Below, piece by piece: positions 15,063-25,500 of a stretch of DNA of 49,277 bases. The stretch comes from an uncultured Bacteroidales bacterium (GTDB lineage Bacteria > Bacteroidota > Bacteroidia > Bacteroidales > UBA932), in NCBI GenBank assembly GCA_900321655.1, contig ONWU01000012.1, positions 1 to 49,277 of the forward strand. Reading direction: 5' to 3'. The notes under the pieces were generated by a model. That model had not been told where the DNA came from and did no database searches. It saw only the letters and a program-made list of their open reading frames with translations. Numbering within the stretch: position 1 is the stretch's first letter; each line of letters starts with the position of its first letter. The translations under genes were made by a program, and so were the position numbers.

Positions 15063-16455
15063 CGTTAGCATTGTGCTGGGCCTGCTGGCCCTGAGTGCCT
15101 GTGCACAGAAATATCCGGACCAGCGTCCGGCTCCCCAGGACCGCCTGTTTGTATCCCAGGCCGTTGAGGAGAAGATAGATCAAGTGGCCCCGCAGCTTAC
15201 CAATCCCAAGCTGCGCTGGATGTTCCGCAACTGCTTCCCCAACACCATTGATACCACCGTCCATTTTGACGAGGAAACCGGGCTCACCTTCGTGTATACC
15301 GGAGACATCCACGCTATGTGGCTGAGGGATTCCGGTGCCCAGGTGTGGCCCTATGTAGATCTTTGCAAGGAGGATGAGCATCTTCGCAAGATGCTTGCCG
15401 GCGTTATCCGCCAGCAGTTTACGCTCATCAACATAGATCCTTACGCCAACGCCTTCAACCAGGGCGCCACGGGAGACCACGGAGACGCGGACGAAACGGG
15501 CACCCCTCAGGATCCGAACGTTTGGGAGCGCAAGTGGGAGATAGATTCGCACTGCTATCCGGTGCGCCTGGCATACCACTACTGGGAGGTAACGGGAGAT
15601 TCTTCCATCTTTGACGATCTCTGGATCAAGACCGTGGAGACCATCCTGGAAACCTTCACCACCCAGCAGCGCAAAGAAGGGAACGGCCCTTACTTCTTCC
15701 TCCGCGTCACAGACCGCCAGCTGGACACCAAGGCCCGTGTGGGTCTGGGACATCCGGTGAAGCCCGTCGGCCTCATCGTCTCCTCTTTCCGTCCTTCGGA
15801 TGATGCCACCCAGTTTGATTTCCTGGTTCCGTCCAATTTCTTTGCGGTGGATATCCTCCGCAAGGCAGCCACCATTCTCACCGAGGTCAATCACAATGCC
15901 GCCTTATCGGCCCGCTGTACCGCCCTTGCCAATGAGGTGGAGGCGGCCCTGAAGAAGTACGCCGTGGTGAAGCATCCGGAATTTGGAGAAATCTACGCCT
16001 TCGAGGTGGATGGCTTCGGCAACTCCTATTTGATGGACGATGCCAACGTTCCTTCGCTCCTGTCGCTGGGTTATCTGATCCCTTCGATGGCGTCAGATCC
16101 CATTTACCAGAATACCCGCCGCTTCGTGTGGAGTAACTCCAACCCCTACTTCTTTAAGGGGAAGGCAGGTGAGGGAATCGGCGGCCCGCACATCGGCACG
16201 GAAGTCATCTGGCCGATGAGCATTATGATGAAGGCCTTCACCGCCACCGACGATGCCGAAATCAAGGCCTGCATGGAGCAGCTCCTTCGTACGGACGCCG
16301 GCCTGGGCTTCATCCACGAGAGCTTCCACAAGGACGATGCCACCAACTTCACCCGTCCCTGGTTCGCCTGGCAGAACACCCTCTTCGGAGAGCTGGTCCT
16401 GAAGCTGGTGAATGACGGGAAACTGGATGTGCTGAATAGCGTGAAAGTCAAGTAG
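15049..16455 (+). CDS. GH125 exo-alpha-1,6-mannosidase
   Basis: Start chosen at 15049 (MKKISVSIVLGLLALSACAQ), which gives a lipoprotein signal with Cys18; upstream extension of the frame is only the shadow of GH92. A 468-aa protein of the GH125 family: LRWMFRNCFPNTIDTT, TGDIHAMWLRDSGAQVWPY (an Asp-rich active-site segment), QFDFLVPSNFFAV, DDANVPSLLSLGY and the late TEVIWPMSIMMKAF. GH125 enzymes cut non-reducing alpha-1,6-mannose with inversion. With GH92 upstream this gives sequential removal of alpha-1,2/1,3 then alpha-1,6 mannose from a high-mannose core. The first 14 bases overlap the end of GH92. A terminator follows at 16477. Confidence 0.93.
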   Translation: MKKISVSIVLGLLALSACAQKYPDQRPAPQDRLFVSQAVEEKIDQVAPQLTNPKLRWMFRNCFPNTIDTTVHFDEETGLTFVYTGDIHAMWLRDSGAQVWPYVDLCKEDEHLRKMLAGVIRQQFTLINIDPYANAFNQGATGDHGDADETGTPQDPNVWERKWEIDSHCYPVRLAYHYWEVTGDSSIFDDLWIKTVETILETFTTQQRKEGNGPYFFLRVTDRQLDTKARVGLGHPVKPVGLIVSSFRPSDDATQFDFLVPSNFFAVDILRKAATILTEVNHNAALSARCTALANEVEAALKKYAVVKHPEFGEIYAFEVDGFGNSYLMDDANVPSLLSLGYLIPSMASDPIYQNTRRFVWSNSNPYFFKGKAGEGIGGPHIGTEVIWPMSIMMKAFTATDDAEIKACMEQLLRTDAGLGFIHESFHKDDATNFTRPWFAWQNTLFGELVLKLVNDGKLDVLNSVKVK

Positions 16456-16476
16456 CAGATAAACAAACGTTTATTA

Positions 16477-16510
16477 AAAGTCCTCCCGGTAGATCTACCG
16501 AGAGGACTTT
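16477..16510. terminator. Bidirectional terminator between two mannosidase operons
   Basis: AAAGTCCTC pairs with GAGGACTTT around an inner CGGTAGATCTACCG palindrome, which lengthens the stem. A residues precede and T residues follow on both strands. The convergent GH125 and GH92 genes end on either side. Confidence 0.88.
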
Positions 16511-16531
16511 GTTTAAAGTGCTCATTATAAG

Positions 16532-18751
16532 CTATTTCCAGGAAATGCCTCGTGTTTCCAAAAGCGAAGCGTGGGAAATCCGGTAACCTTTGTTCTTACC
16601 ATCGACCTGGGCCTTTTGGGCCTGGGCCGATGTTTTTGTAATGGTCAGTTCCCGGCCGTCAGGCAGCGTGACCACAGCCTTTGGGAAGGTGGGGCGTGTG
16701 AGGGTGAAGGCGGGCTCTCCGGGGCAGTCCGGGTAGATACCCAGCATGGAGAACACGGCCCAGGCACTCATCGTTCCGGTGTCGTCGTTGCCAGGGATGC
16801 CGTCCGGGGCGTTCTTGTAGTTGGTGGAGAGAATCTTCTCCACAGCGGCCCAGGTGTGGGCTTCGTAGCCCTTGAAGCGGCTGAACAGGAACGGGTACAC
16901 AATGTCCGGCTCGTTGGCGGGATCGTACAGATTGTCGTCAAATACGTGCTGCAGGTTCTTCACAAAGGCCCTGGTACCGCCCTGGAGTTTGGCGTAACCC
17001 GCCACGTCGTGCGGGACGGCAAAGCTGTAGTTCCAAGCGCTGCCTTCGTGGAAACCGGGGGCATTGGAGAAATCCGCCCCGTCTTCAGGATCGAACGGAG
17101 TGAGGAAACTGCCGTCTTTCATACGGGGACGCAGGCATTTGTCGGCCGGGCTCCAGTAGTGTTTGTAGCCCAGAGAGCGCTGGTAGAAGCGGTCGGCATC
17201 GGCTTTCCGGCCCAGGTCTGCAGCCAGCCGGGAGAGCGCATAATCGGCCACATAATACTCCAGGGCGTGGGAAACGGAGTTGTCTCCGGAGAAGTCTGCA
17301 CTGAAGAAGTTGAGCGGAATGTAGCCCAGCTCCACGTACGGGTCGTTGTCCGGGCGCATCAGGTTCTTCGCGCCGGGGGTATCGGCCGATTTCAGGAAGG
17401 CCTCGTAGGCCGTCTCAATGTCAAAGTCCTTGAGGCCCCGCAGCCAGGTGTCAGCAATCACGCAGATGGCGGGGTCTCCTTCCATGGTCCAGGTTTCGCG
17501 GCCGAAGAGCTCCCACTTGGGCATCCAGCCCCACTCGCGGTACTGGTCTATCATAGAGCGGACCATATCCACCTGTTTCTCGGGCCAGAGCAAGGTCATC
17601 AGTTGGTGCAGGTTGCGATAGGTGTCCCAGAGGGAGAAGACCGTATAGCGGGTGTGACCGCGTTCCACACGGCCCACTCCACCGTTTTCCATCAGCGGAT
17701 ACTCTCCGTTCACGTCATTCAGCACGTTGGGATGCAGGAGGGTGTGATAGAGGGCCGTGTAGAAGATGGTGCGCTGGTCCGGGGTGCCGCCTTCAATCTG
17801 TACGCGGCCCAGGTGCTGCTTCCAGGAAGCATCGGCCTGCCGGCAGACACCGCCAAAGTCAAAGCCCTGCTGCTCGTCCTCAAGGTTCTCGCGGGCATTG
17901 GCGATGCTCACAAAGGAAACACCCATCTGCACCTGTACCTGCTCTCCGGGCTGCAGGCCCTCATAGTGGAACCAGTAGCCGATATCGTCTCCACTGAGTT
18001 CTTTGGAGTAGTTGGCGTAAATCTTATACTTGCCGGCATCGGCATCCCAGGCCGCTTCGGCCGTCATCGGGCGCTGCTTTTTCCAGTAGCCTGCCGATGC
18101 GGGAACCTTGCTCACCCGCAGCACAAAGTACAGCGGGAACACGGCGTTGCGGTTGTAGCAGAAGGTGCCCATCAGCTTGAAGCCTTCAATCTCCGTAGCG
18201 GAAACCTGCCGCACCGTGGCGCCGCTCTCGTTGGTGAGGCCTTCCCCCAGGTTGAGGAGAATGTTGCCCTCTCCGCCCGGGAAGGTATACCGTTCCAAAG
18301 AAGTACGGGTGGTGGCGGTGGCTTCGGCCTGGATGCCATTCAGAAGCTCTACGCTATAGTAGCCGGGATGGGCCACCTCGTTGCGGTATTCGCTACCATA
18401 TATATGATAGTCTACCTGCAGCGGCCCGGTGGTGGGCATAGTGAGCAGTGCCCCCAGTTCCGGACAGCCCACGCCGGAGAGGTTCACGTGCGTGAAACCG
18501 GTGAAGAAGCTGTTCTCGGCCACATACGGGGTACTCCACCAGCGGCTGTCCTTGTCCCAGGTATTGAGCTGCGAGCCCATCACGTTGAACGGACTCACGC
18601 TCATAAGGCCGTTGGGCACCACGGCGCCGGGGTTGCAGGCGCCAAAGTTAGACGTGCCGATAAAGGGGTTCACCCATTCGGTCTGGGCATATCCCAGCAG
18701 CGCCGCGTGGACGCAAATGGCTGATAGCCAAAGCTTTATGTGTTTTCCCAT
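16532..18751 (-). CDS. GH92 alpha-mannosidase, secreted
   Basis: A 739-aa second GH92, clearly diverged from the one at 12.8 kb. The signal peptide ends LLGYAQ, without lipobox Cys, so it is probably periplasmic. Landmarks: WVNPFIGTSNFG at the N-terminus, FFTGFTHVNLSGVGCPELG, FSLWDTYRNLHQL, FHEGSAWNYSF, and the catalytic GNDDTGTMSAWAVFSMLG at 654-671. The first GH92 has GDED at the matching place, the second GNDD; both keep the acidic pair. Two GH92s of different type usually mean different linkage preference. It is the last gene of the minus-strand glycosidase operon, 58 bases after GH130, and ends at the shared terminator. Confidence 0.92.
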   Translation of the reverse strand: MGKHIKLWLSAICVHAALLGYAQTEWVNPFIGTSNFGACNPGAVVPNGLMSVSPFNVMGSQLNTWDKDSRWWSTPYVAENSFFTGFTHVNLSGVGCPELGALLTMPTTGPLQVDYHIYGSEYRNEVAHPGYYSVELLNGIQAEATATTRTSLERYTFPGGEGNILLNLGEGLTNESGATVRQVSATEIEGFKLMGTFCYNRNAVFPLYFVLRVSKVPASAGYWKKQRPMTAEAAWDADAGKYKIYANYSKELSGDDIGYWFHYEGLQPGEQVQVQMGVSFVSIANARENLEDEQQGFDFGGVCRQADASWKQHLGRVQIEGGTPDQRTIFYTALYHTLLHPNVLNDVNGEYPLMENGGVGRVERGHTRYTVFSLWDTYRNLHQLMTLLWPEKQVDMVRSMIDQYREWGWMPKWELFGRETWTMEGDPAICVIADTWLRGLKDFDIETAYEAFLKSADTPGAKNLMRPDNDPYVELGYIPLNFFSADFSGDNSVSHALEYYVADYALSRLAADLGRKADADRFYQRSLGYKHYWSPADKCLRPRMKDGSFLTPFDPEDGADFSNAPGFHEGSAWNYSFAVPHDVAGYAKLQGGTRAFVKNLQHVFDDNLYDPANEPDIVYPFLFSRFKGYEAHTWAAVEKILSTNYKNAPDGIPGNDDTGTMSAWAVFSMLGIYPDCPGEPAFTLTRPTFPKAVVTLPDGRELTITKTSAQAQKAQVDGKNKGYRISHASLLETRGISWK

Positions 18752-18809
18752 AGTCGAATCTTCCTAAGGGTAAAGCGGTAAGTATTTGTAAATAAGCGCG
18801 TTACGCCCA

Positions 18810-19808
18810 CTAGACTATACTGGTCTTCTTGGTAAAGTCTATGATCTCCGGGATGTAGCCGAAGGCCAGGCCGGTGACGGTATCGGCGCAGCCGTAGTAC
18901 ACGGCGATGCGGCCGGTGGCGGCATCGTGCAGGGCGGCGCAGGGGAAGCACACATTGGGAACGTCTCCCATACATTCGTACGGCATCTGAGGGCTGATGA
19001 GGTAAGGGCCGCTGCGGGCGATCACCTTCCAGGGCTTCTCCAAATCCAACAGGGCGCTGCCGAAGCTGTATACGTAACCGTTGCAGCTGTGCAGCACGCC
19101 GTGGTGGAACAGCAGCCAGCCTTCAGAGGTTTCGATGGGCACGGGACCGGCACCAATCTTCATACACTGCCAGGCGCTCTGCTCGAACGGGGCGGGAGCC
19201 ATCACGTGGCGGTGGTGTCCCCAGAACTCCATATCCGGAGACTCGCTGTAGAAGATGTCTCCGAAAGCGGTGTGACCCGTGTCGGAAGGCCGGGAGAGCA
19301 TGGCGTACCGGCCATTGATCTTTCGGGGGAAGAGCACGCCGTTGCGGTTGTAGGGCAGGAAAGCGTTCTCTACCTGGTGGAAAGTCTTGAAGTCCTTGGT
19401 CCAGGCTATGCCGATGGTGGGGCCGTGATAGCCGTTGCACCAGGTGACCCAGAAGCGGTCTTCGATGAAGGCCACGCGGGGGTCGTAGCCGTAGACCCAT
19501 TCTCCCACTTCGGGATCGGCTCCTTCAAACTTGATGGTGCCGGGCTGGATGTCCCAGTGGATGCCATCCTTGGAGAACCCGGCGTGAAGGGTCATCCGGC
19601 GGTTGGTGTCGTCACAGCGGAAAACGCCGGCAAAGCCACCCTCGAAGGGCACGACGGCGCTGTTGAAAATGCTGTTGGAGTCCGGAAGGAGGTTGCGGGG
19701 GATTACAGGATTGGCACTGTAGCGCCACAGGGGGGCGTTGCATCCGGCCGGGCGGTCTTCCCACGGCATACCCGGAAGGGCGTTTCCGGAAATGATCAGT
19801 TTACTCAT
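18810..19808 (-). CDS. GH130 beta-mannoside phosphorylase
   Basis: A 332-aa five-bladed beta-propeller enzyme without signal peptide, hence cytoplasmic. GH130 motifs: [13 protein letters not shown] (28-38), [19 protein letters not shown], the catalytic Asp109 in [20 protein letters not shown], and [22 protein letters not shown], whose basic residues resemble the phosphate-binding set of the phosphorylases (hydrolase subfamilies lack it). The best-known relative in gut Bacteroides (BT1033) phosphorolyses mannosyl-beta-1,4-GlcNAc, the last step in degrading the N-glycan core; other subfamilies act on mannosyl-glucose. Context with GH92 and GH125 favours the N-glycan reaction, as inference. The ATG overlaps the TGA of the LacI-type gene. 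Confidence 0.9.
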   Translation of the reverse strand: MSKLIISGNALPGMPWEDRPAGCNAPLWRYSANPVIPRNLLPDSNSIFNSAVVPFEGGFAGVFRCDDTNRRMTLHAGFSKDGIHWDIQPGTIKFEGADPEVGEWVYGYDPRVAFIEDRFWVTWCNGYHGPTIGIAWTKDFKTFHQVENAFLPYNRNGVLFPRKINGRYAMLSRPSDTGHTAFGDIFYSESPDMEFWGHHRHVMAPAPFEQSAWQCMKIGAGPVPIETSEGWLLFHHGVLHSCNGYVYSFGSALLDLEKPWKVIARSGPYLISPQMPYECMGDVPNVCFPCAALHDAATGRIAVYYGCADTVTGLAFGYIPEIIDFTKKTSIV

Positions 19809-20281
19809 ATCTTTGAAATTAAATCTTTTATGGTTTGCTCCGGGTTGTTTCCCAGAGGTACGTAAGGTTTTTCAGTCAGGTTGAGGGCCGTCAGGCCTTC
19901 TTCTTCTTCGCCGGGCAGGGGAGAGGCAACAAACCCCTCCACGCCCTTCTGGGCCAGGGCCCGCACCAGGTGGCAGAAACGTACAGGGTCTTCCTGGGCC
20001 GATGCAAACAGCACAGTGTATCCCAAACGGTACGCCCAGTCCGATAACGCCTGCAAGGGGGCTCCCTCCAGCGACGGCACGATGACTCCGATGAGCCGGG
20101 CGGCCGGCCAATGAACACGGGCGGCCTGCCCCTGGCGGTATCCCAGCCGGTCGGCCACTTCCAGGATACGCTGGCGGGTCTGCTCTCCTACTCGGTTCTT
20201 TCCACTGAACACGAAGGAGACCAGCGAGGGCGAAACCCCCGCTTCCCGGGCAATATCCTTGATGGTGGCAGGCTTAGGCAT
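19805..20281 (-). CDS. LacI-family regulator, about half length
   Basis: A 158-aa protein. Residues 5-50 are a textbook LacI HTH ([23 protein letters not shown], then [20 protein letters not shown]). Residues 63-140 match the first lobe of the periplasmic-binding-like sensor domain ([36 protein letters not shown]). Normal members have 330-350 residues, so the second lobe and dimer contacts are missing. The frame ends naturally and its stop forms an ATGA overlap with GH130, while its start overlaps the patatin gene by 8 bases. It is thus cleanly embedded in the operon it may regulate. It may be a working short repressor or a decayed gene whose remnant still couples translation. Confidence 0.8.
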   Translation of the reverse strand: MPKPATIKDIAREAGVSPSLVSFVFSGKNRVGEQTRQRILEVADRLGYRQGQAARVHWPAARLIGVIVPSLEGAPLQALSDWAYRLGYTVLFASAQEDPVRFCHLVRALAQKGVEGFVASPLPGEEEEGLTALNLTEKPYVPLGNNPEQTIKDLISKI

Positions 20282-21188
20282 TCTTCTTTTCGTATTGGTC
20301 CAGGGCCTCGGCCATCAGCTTCCGGCCCAGTGTGGCAATTTCCTCGGCACGTGTATAGCCGTACACGCCGTGGTAAGAATCGTAGGGCAGGCTGGCCAGC
20401 ACATCCGGGGGCGTATGCTCGATGGCCATCCTGGCCAGGCTGCAGTTCATAATGCCGAAACTGCGCTGCAGGATGGAGGCGAAATTGTCATCGGCCCCTA
20501 CGGGAATCCAGCCGCTGCTGGCCGATACCTCCAGCTGATGCTGCTGAAAACCTGCCTGGATGCGCCCCAGCAGGGTGTGCTCGTTCTCCCGCTCTGCCAC
20601 GATGGCGGCGCGGCTGTCCAGGTAGCCCTGGATTTCGGCGGCGTCTATCTGGTTCACATTGAACCCTACCAGGATATCCCCGGGGGTGCGCTTTACGCGG
20701 TTAAGGGGGAAGGTGTTAACCATTCCTCCGTCTACCAGCGTACGCCCTCTCCATTTCACGGGTTTGAACATCGAAGGGATGGAAATGGACGCCCGGATGG
20801 CCCTGAACAGCGGCCCCTTCCGGAAAATCACCTCCTCTCCGGTAAATAGGTCTGTAGCTATGGCCGTGAAGGGGATGGGGAGGTCTTCAATGTTTACTTC
20901 CGGGACAAAATCCTTGATTTCCCGGATCACTTTCTCTCCTTTCAGAAAATGGTTCTTGCCGACGGACACGTCCATCAGGATCATCACCTTCATCGGGTCC
21001 AGGCCGAAGAGCCATTTTTTGAAGGGCTCCAGGCCGCCGGCGGCGTAAATGCCGCCCACCAGCGATCCGGCACTGGCGCCCGCCACGGAAGTAATATTGT
21101 ACCCGCGGGACAGCAGTTCCTCAATGGCGCCGATATAGGCAAAACCACGGGGACCGCCGCTGGCGAGGACTAGGGCAACGTTTTTCAT
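20274..21188 (-). CDS. Patatin-like phospholipase
   Basis: A 304-aa protein with all patatin landmarks: oxyanion-hole motif GGPRG (11-15), nucleophile elbow GASAG with Ser39, and the second member of the catalytic dyad, Asp153, in LVDGGMVNTFPL. No signal peptide, so probably cytoplasmic or peripheral to the membrane. The family includes acyl hydrolases acting on phospholipids or other lipids; the substrate is unknown. Its presence inside a glycosidase operon is odd. It starts 3 bases after the GH29 stop and overlaps the LacI-type gene by 8 bases, so it is part of the same transcript. Confidence 0.9.
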   Translation of the reverse strand: MKNVALVLASGGPRGFAYIGAIEELLSRGYNITSVAGASAGSLVGGIYAAGGLEPFKKWLFGLDPMKVMILMDVSVGKNHFLKGEKVIREIKDFVPEVNIEDLPIPFTAIATDLFTGEEVIFRKGPLFRAIRASISIPSMFKPVKWRGRTLVDGGMVNTFPLNRVKRTPGDILVGFNVNQIDAAEIQGYLDSRAAIVAERENEHTLLGRIQAGFQQHQLEVSASSGWIPVGADDNFASILQRSFGIMNCSLARMAIEHTPPDVLASLPYDSYHGVYGYTRAEEIATLGRKLMAEALDQYEKKNA

Positions 21189-21191
21189 AGT

Positions 21192-22523
21192 TTATTCTTC
21201 GGTATAGATAGGATCGTAATAGAGGCCGATTTTGCCCAGCAGCGGTTTGGCCAGGGCATCGGTAACGGTGACCCGCACCTCGGAGGCCGAAGTTTCCGGA
21301 ACCAGGAGAATGCGCTTGTGGCCGATGGTGCTTTCCTCGGCCAGCGGCTGCCAGCCATCGGAAGTGAGGGCCTCCACCATAAAGGAAACCACCCGCTGGC
21401 CCTTGGCGATGTCCTCACAGAGGACCACGCGGTTGAAGGGCTTTTCGGGATTCACTTTCACCGTCCAGCTGCGGCCTTTGTGCTTCTGCTCCAGGGCCAG
21501 GTTCTCGCAGAAGATCTGGTCCAGGGCGCTCCGGAATTCCATCAGGCGCGTGGAATCCACCTCGTGCAGGCGGCCCCGGGTGTCCGGCGGCACGTTCAGC
21601 AGCAACAGGGAGTTGCGCCCCACGCTCTCGTAGTAAATCTTCAGGAGCTGGTTCACGCTTTTCACCTGGTCGTTCTCGGATTCTCTCCAGAACCAGCCGG
21701 GCCGGATGGAGACATCCGTTTCGGCCGGTACCCACTCGCTGCCCATACAGTCTCCCTCGTTGAGGGACTTCTCGGAAGGACCGCCCTTTCCGGGGGTGAA
21801 GCCTTCCGTATTCAGGGTGGCCCAGTTGGTGCGGCCGGCTCGGCCTTCTTCATTGCCCACCCAGCGGCAGCCGGGGCCTACATCGCTGAAGATGACGGCG
21901 TGGGGCTGGTTCTTGTATACGGTACCGTTGAAAAGCGGCCAGTCGTAGTCCTGTTTCTTTCCGTTGGGGCCTTCCCCGTTGGCACCATCGAACCACTGCT
22001 CGAAAACAGGGCCGTAGGTGCCTCCCAGAACGCTTTCCAGGGTCTGGACAAAGACATCGTTATAGGCGGGGGTTCCGTAAGTAGGGTCGTGCCGGTCCCA
22101 GGGGGAGATATACACTCCGAATTTGATTCCTTCCCGGGCGCAGGCCTCGGAGAGTTCTTTCAGGACATCTCCCTTTCCGTCCCGCCAGGAACTTTCCCGT
22201 ACGGTGTGCTTGGAAACCGGGCTGGGCCACAGGCAGAAGCCGTCGTGATGCTTGGCGGTGATGATGATGCCCTTGAAACCGGCTGCCTTGGCCGTTCTCA
22301 CCCACTGGTCGCAGTCCAGGGCTGTGGGGTTGAAGAGGTCTTCGGCTTCGGTGCCTTCTCCCCATTCCAGGCCGGAGAAAGTGTTGGGGCCGAAGTGACA
22401 GAACATATTCAGTTCCATATCCTGCCAGGCAATCTGTTCGGGTGTGGGCAGGGCGCCATACGGCTTTTCAGCGCAGGCGGAAAGAACCAGGCCAAGGGCC
22501 AGTGCGGAAATCCATTTATTCAT
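21192..22523 (-). CDS. GH29 alpha-L-fucosidase, lipoprotein
   Basis: A 443-aa protein with lipobox LSAC (Cys17). GH29 features: FCHFGPNTFSGLEWGEG (41-57), GIIITAKHHDGFCLWPS (85-101) with the conserved His pair, GVYISPWDRHDP, and the nucleophile Asp179 in FEQWFDGANGEG. The last 80 residues form a beta domain of F5/8-like character. Retaining fucosidases of this type remove alpha-1,2/3/4/6-fucose; fucose on N-glycan antennae or core fits the neighbouring mannosidases. The ATG overlaps the stop of GH2 by 8 bases (ATGAATAA). Confidence 0.92.
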   Translation of the reverse strand: MNKWISALALGLVLSACAEKPYGALPTPEQIAWQDMELNMFCHFGPNTFSGLEWGEGTEAEDLFNPTALDCDQWVRTAKAAGFKGIIITAKHHDGFCLWPSPVSKHTVRESSWRDGKGDVLKELSEACAREGIKFGVYISPWDRHDPTYGTPAYNDVFVQTLESVLGGTYGPVFEQWFDGANGEGPNGKKQDYDWPLFNGTVYKNQPHAVIFSDVGPGCRWVGNEEGRAGRTNWATLNTEGFTPGKGGPSEKSLNEGDCMGSEWVPAETDVSIRPGWFWRESENDQVKSVNQLLKIYYESVGRNSLLLLNVPPDTRGRLHEVDSTRLMEFRSALDQIFCENLALEQKHKGRSWTVKVNPEKPFNRVVLCEDIAKGQRVVSFMVEALTSDGWQPLAEESTIGHKRILLVPETSASEVRVTVTDALAKPLLGKIGLYYDPIYTEE

Positions 22524-25500
22524 AGCGAAGGGCTTTTTCGGGTCTGTCGGGGGTTAGGATAAAGGAGTAGGAATAGGACTCGGTGCTCCAGAGGGTGCGC
22601 TCCCGCTCGGGACGGGAACCCCAGCTGTCGTAGCCGCCTACTCCGCTCATCAGATAGTCTATGCACAGTTCCGTATAATCTCTTACCGGCACGTCGCAAA
22701 GGTGGGTCTGGGACTTCACGGGACCGCCGTCCAGGTCTTCGATGCTCATCCTGAGGGCATTGAACTCGAAGGGATGCTCATTCGTGCGGGCCACGGTGAG
22801 CCCTCCTATCCTGAGCCAGTCTGTATCCGTGTGGTGACCGGTTTCCTGGGGACGGACGTAAGGATAGTATTCGGCCGATGCCGAGGTTTTCCAAATGCGT
22901 TTGAAGGTGCAGCTGGCGCGGTCCCAGTAGTTCTCCACGGGGCCGCGGCCGAAGTAGCTGAAAGCGTCATCGGCCACCCGCATCCGGAAGCCCAGGCGGG
23001 GGATTTCCACGTTGCGGTCCTTCCCGGGAGCCGTCTGGACGCTGATCTTCAGGGTGCCGTCGGGGTAGACGAGATACTGTTCCCGGGCCCTCACCCCCTG
23101 ACCCTTGACGGTAATGAGGACGGAGCCGTCGGCCTGCCTGGCCGCTTCTACGCTGTCCGGTTTGCCGGGCTCTTTATACTGCGCCGTGCGGATGGGAGCG
23201 TTGTTGCCATAGTCGTTGTCGATGGGCGCGTGCCAGAAGTTGGGGCGGATGCCGAAGGAAGGATCCACCATCTCCACGCCCTTGACTTTCCAGCTTTTCA
23301 CACAGCCGTCCACCTTGTTGAAGACCAGCTCCACCTGGCTGCCGCGTACCACCACCTGGGTGTCTCCGTTGGTGAAATCCAGCTGGCTGCGACCGGTGCG
23401 CGGTTTGCGCTCCGAAGGCGTGTCTTTCAGAAGGACCTCGTCACAGGCAAGGATGGTGCCCTTTTCGATGAGCGGAAGATCCTTGCGGGCCGACACTTCG
23501 AAGAAGATGCGGTACTGCCCGTCCTTTTTCATCCCGGGCAGTTTCACGGTGAACTGCTCTGCCGTCTGGGGTGCGGTGGAGAAGTGTTTGCTACGTCTGA
23601 ACCACCAGAAGGGACGCTTGCCGTCCCGCTCCACCCAGTACTTGACGGTGAAGTTCTCCAGGGAGGTGAAATAGTAGCGGTTGAATACCTCAAAGACCCC
23701 GGCCGCCGCGTCTACAGGGCGGATGGAGACATTCTGGTATACGTGCTTGATCTCATAATAGGCGGGGTGGGGATCCCGGTCCGGGTTCACCAGGCCGTTG
23801 CAGCAGAAATTGGCATCGGAAGGAGCGTTCTCTCCGTAGTCTCCTCCGTACGTCCAGCCCCTTTCCTTGTCGTACAGGCCCTGGTCCACCCAGTCCCAGA
23901 TGAAACCGCCCTGCAGATGTTTGTGGGCGTAGAACTGGTCCCACATCCAGTCTATGGAGCCATTGGAGTTTCCCATAGCGTGGGAGTACTCGCAGAGGGC
24001 GATAGGCTTCTGGGAATAGCTCTCTCCCATTCTCCGGAGCCATTCCGCACCGGGGTACATGGGGTTCAGGAAGTCTGTATTCCAGTCTCCTTCGGCCCTT
24101 TCATAGACCACGGGACGGTTCATCCCGTCCTTTTCCAGTCCCTTGAGGAGTTTGTAGGTTTCGTAGAAAATGGTACCGTTGCCGGCCTCGTTGCCCAGTG
24201 ACAGAATGGTGACGCAGGGGTAGTTGGCGGTGCGGTAGTACATATTGAGGGTGCGGTCCAGATGCTTGGTGAGCCACTCGGTCTTGTTGGCCATCGTGTG
24301 CTTGGGCTCGTAGCCGAAGCCGTGGGTTTCTATATTGGCCTCGTCATACACGTAGAAGCCCAGGGAATCGCAGAGCTCGTAGAATTCCCGGGACTGCGGG
24401 TAATGGCAGGTGCGGATGGCGTTCACGTTGGCCAGCTTCATCAGCTTGAGGTCTTCCAGGAGGTTTTCCCGGGTTACGTAGTGGCCGGTGTAGGGGTTGT
24501 GTTCGTGCAGGTTCACGCCCTTGAACTTAACGGGCTGGCCGTTTACCAGGAAGGCTTTGACCTCCCTCTCTCCGTCTTTCACGGTGGCTATCTCCAGGTG
24601 GCGGAAGCCCACGTGGAAGCGGGTGTATTCTCCGTTTACCTGCAAAAGAAGGGTGTACAGGTTGGGAGTTTCGGCCGTCCAGAGCCGGATGCCCGGTATG
24701 GTGTCCGTTACGGAAAGGATGTCTCCGGAGAACTCGAAGACGGCATCCGCTACGGCCGTTCCGCTGGCATCCAGCAGCTCATAAAACACCTTTGTGGGGG
24801 CGTCCGCGTGCATTCTAAGCTGGAAAAGACCGGTCTGGAAATCCGGTGTAGTGGTGGAGATGACATTGAAATTGAAGCCGCTGTTCACCTTCTCGCTGGA
24901 AAGGTATACGTCCCTTTCCAGGCCGGAGATGCGCCAGAAGTCCTGGTCTTCCAGCCAGGAACCCTGGGTATAGCGGTAAATCTTCAGGAGGAGTTCGTTG
25001 CTCCCTTCTTTCAAGAAATCCGTGATGCGGAAGCGCGCCAGGTCTTTGGAGTCTTCGCAGTAGCCCACTTCCTCTCCGTTCACGTAGACGTAGGTGCCGC
25101 TCTTGGTGCCGCAGAGGTTCAGGTATACCTCCCGGCCTTTCCAGCTTTCCGGAACGGTGAAGTTGCGGTGGTACAGGGCCGCGGGAACCGCTTCCGGCAA
25201 CACGCCGGCCACGGGGTTCTGCGGGCAGAAATCGTAAGCGATATTGGTATAGATGGCGGTGCCCCAGCCCTGGACTTCCCAGTTGCCGGGAACCTGGATC
25301 TTGTCCCAGGTTTGCGGGATGGCCATCTCCCGGTGGTCTTCAAAGTATTTGAAATCCCAGGTGCCGTTCAGGCTCCTGTAGTTCTCGCTGTCGCGGAATC
25401 CCTTGGAGAGGGCATCGGCCCTTTCGGCGAAATAGATGACCTCCGTGCGCTGCGTTTCGGCATTTACGCTGGTGGTCTGAGGGTCCTGCCAGTAGGGGAG

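Noticed and set aside
8755-15071. Very long open frames on the minus strand opposite the SLBB, Wzz and GH92 genes (over 900 codons each)
   Set aside because: They lie exactly antisense to well-identified genes, have His/Gly/Val-rich low-quality composition and match no family. They follow from codon bias in GC-rich coding DNA.
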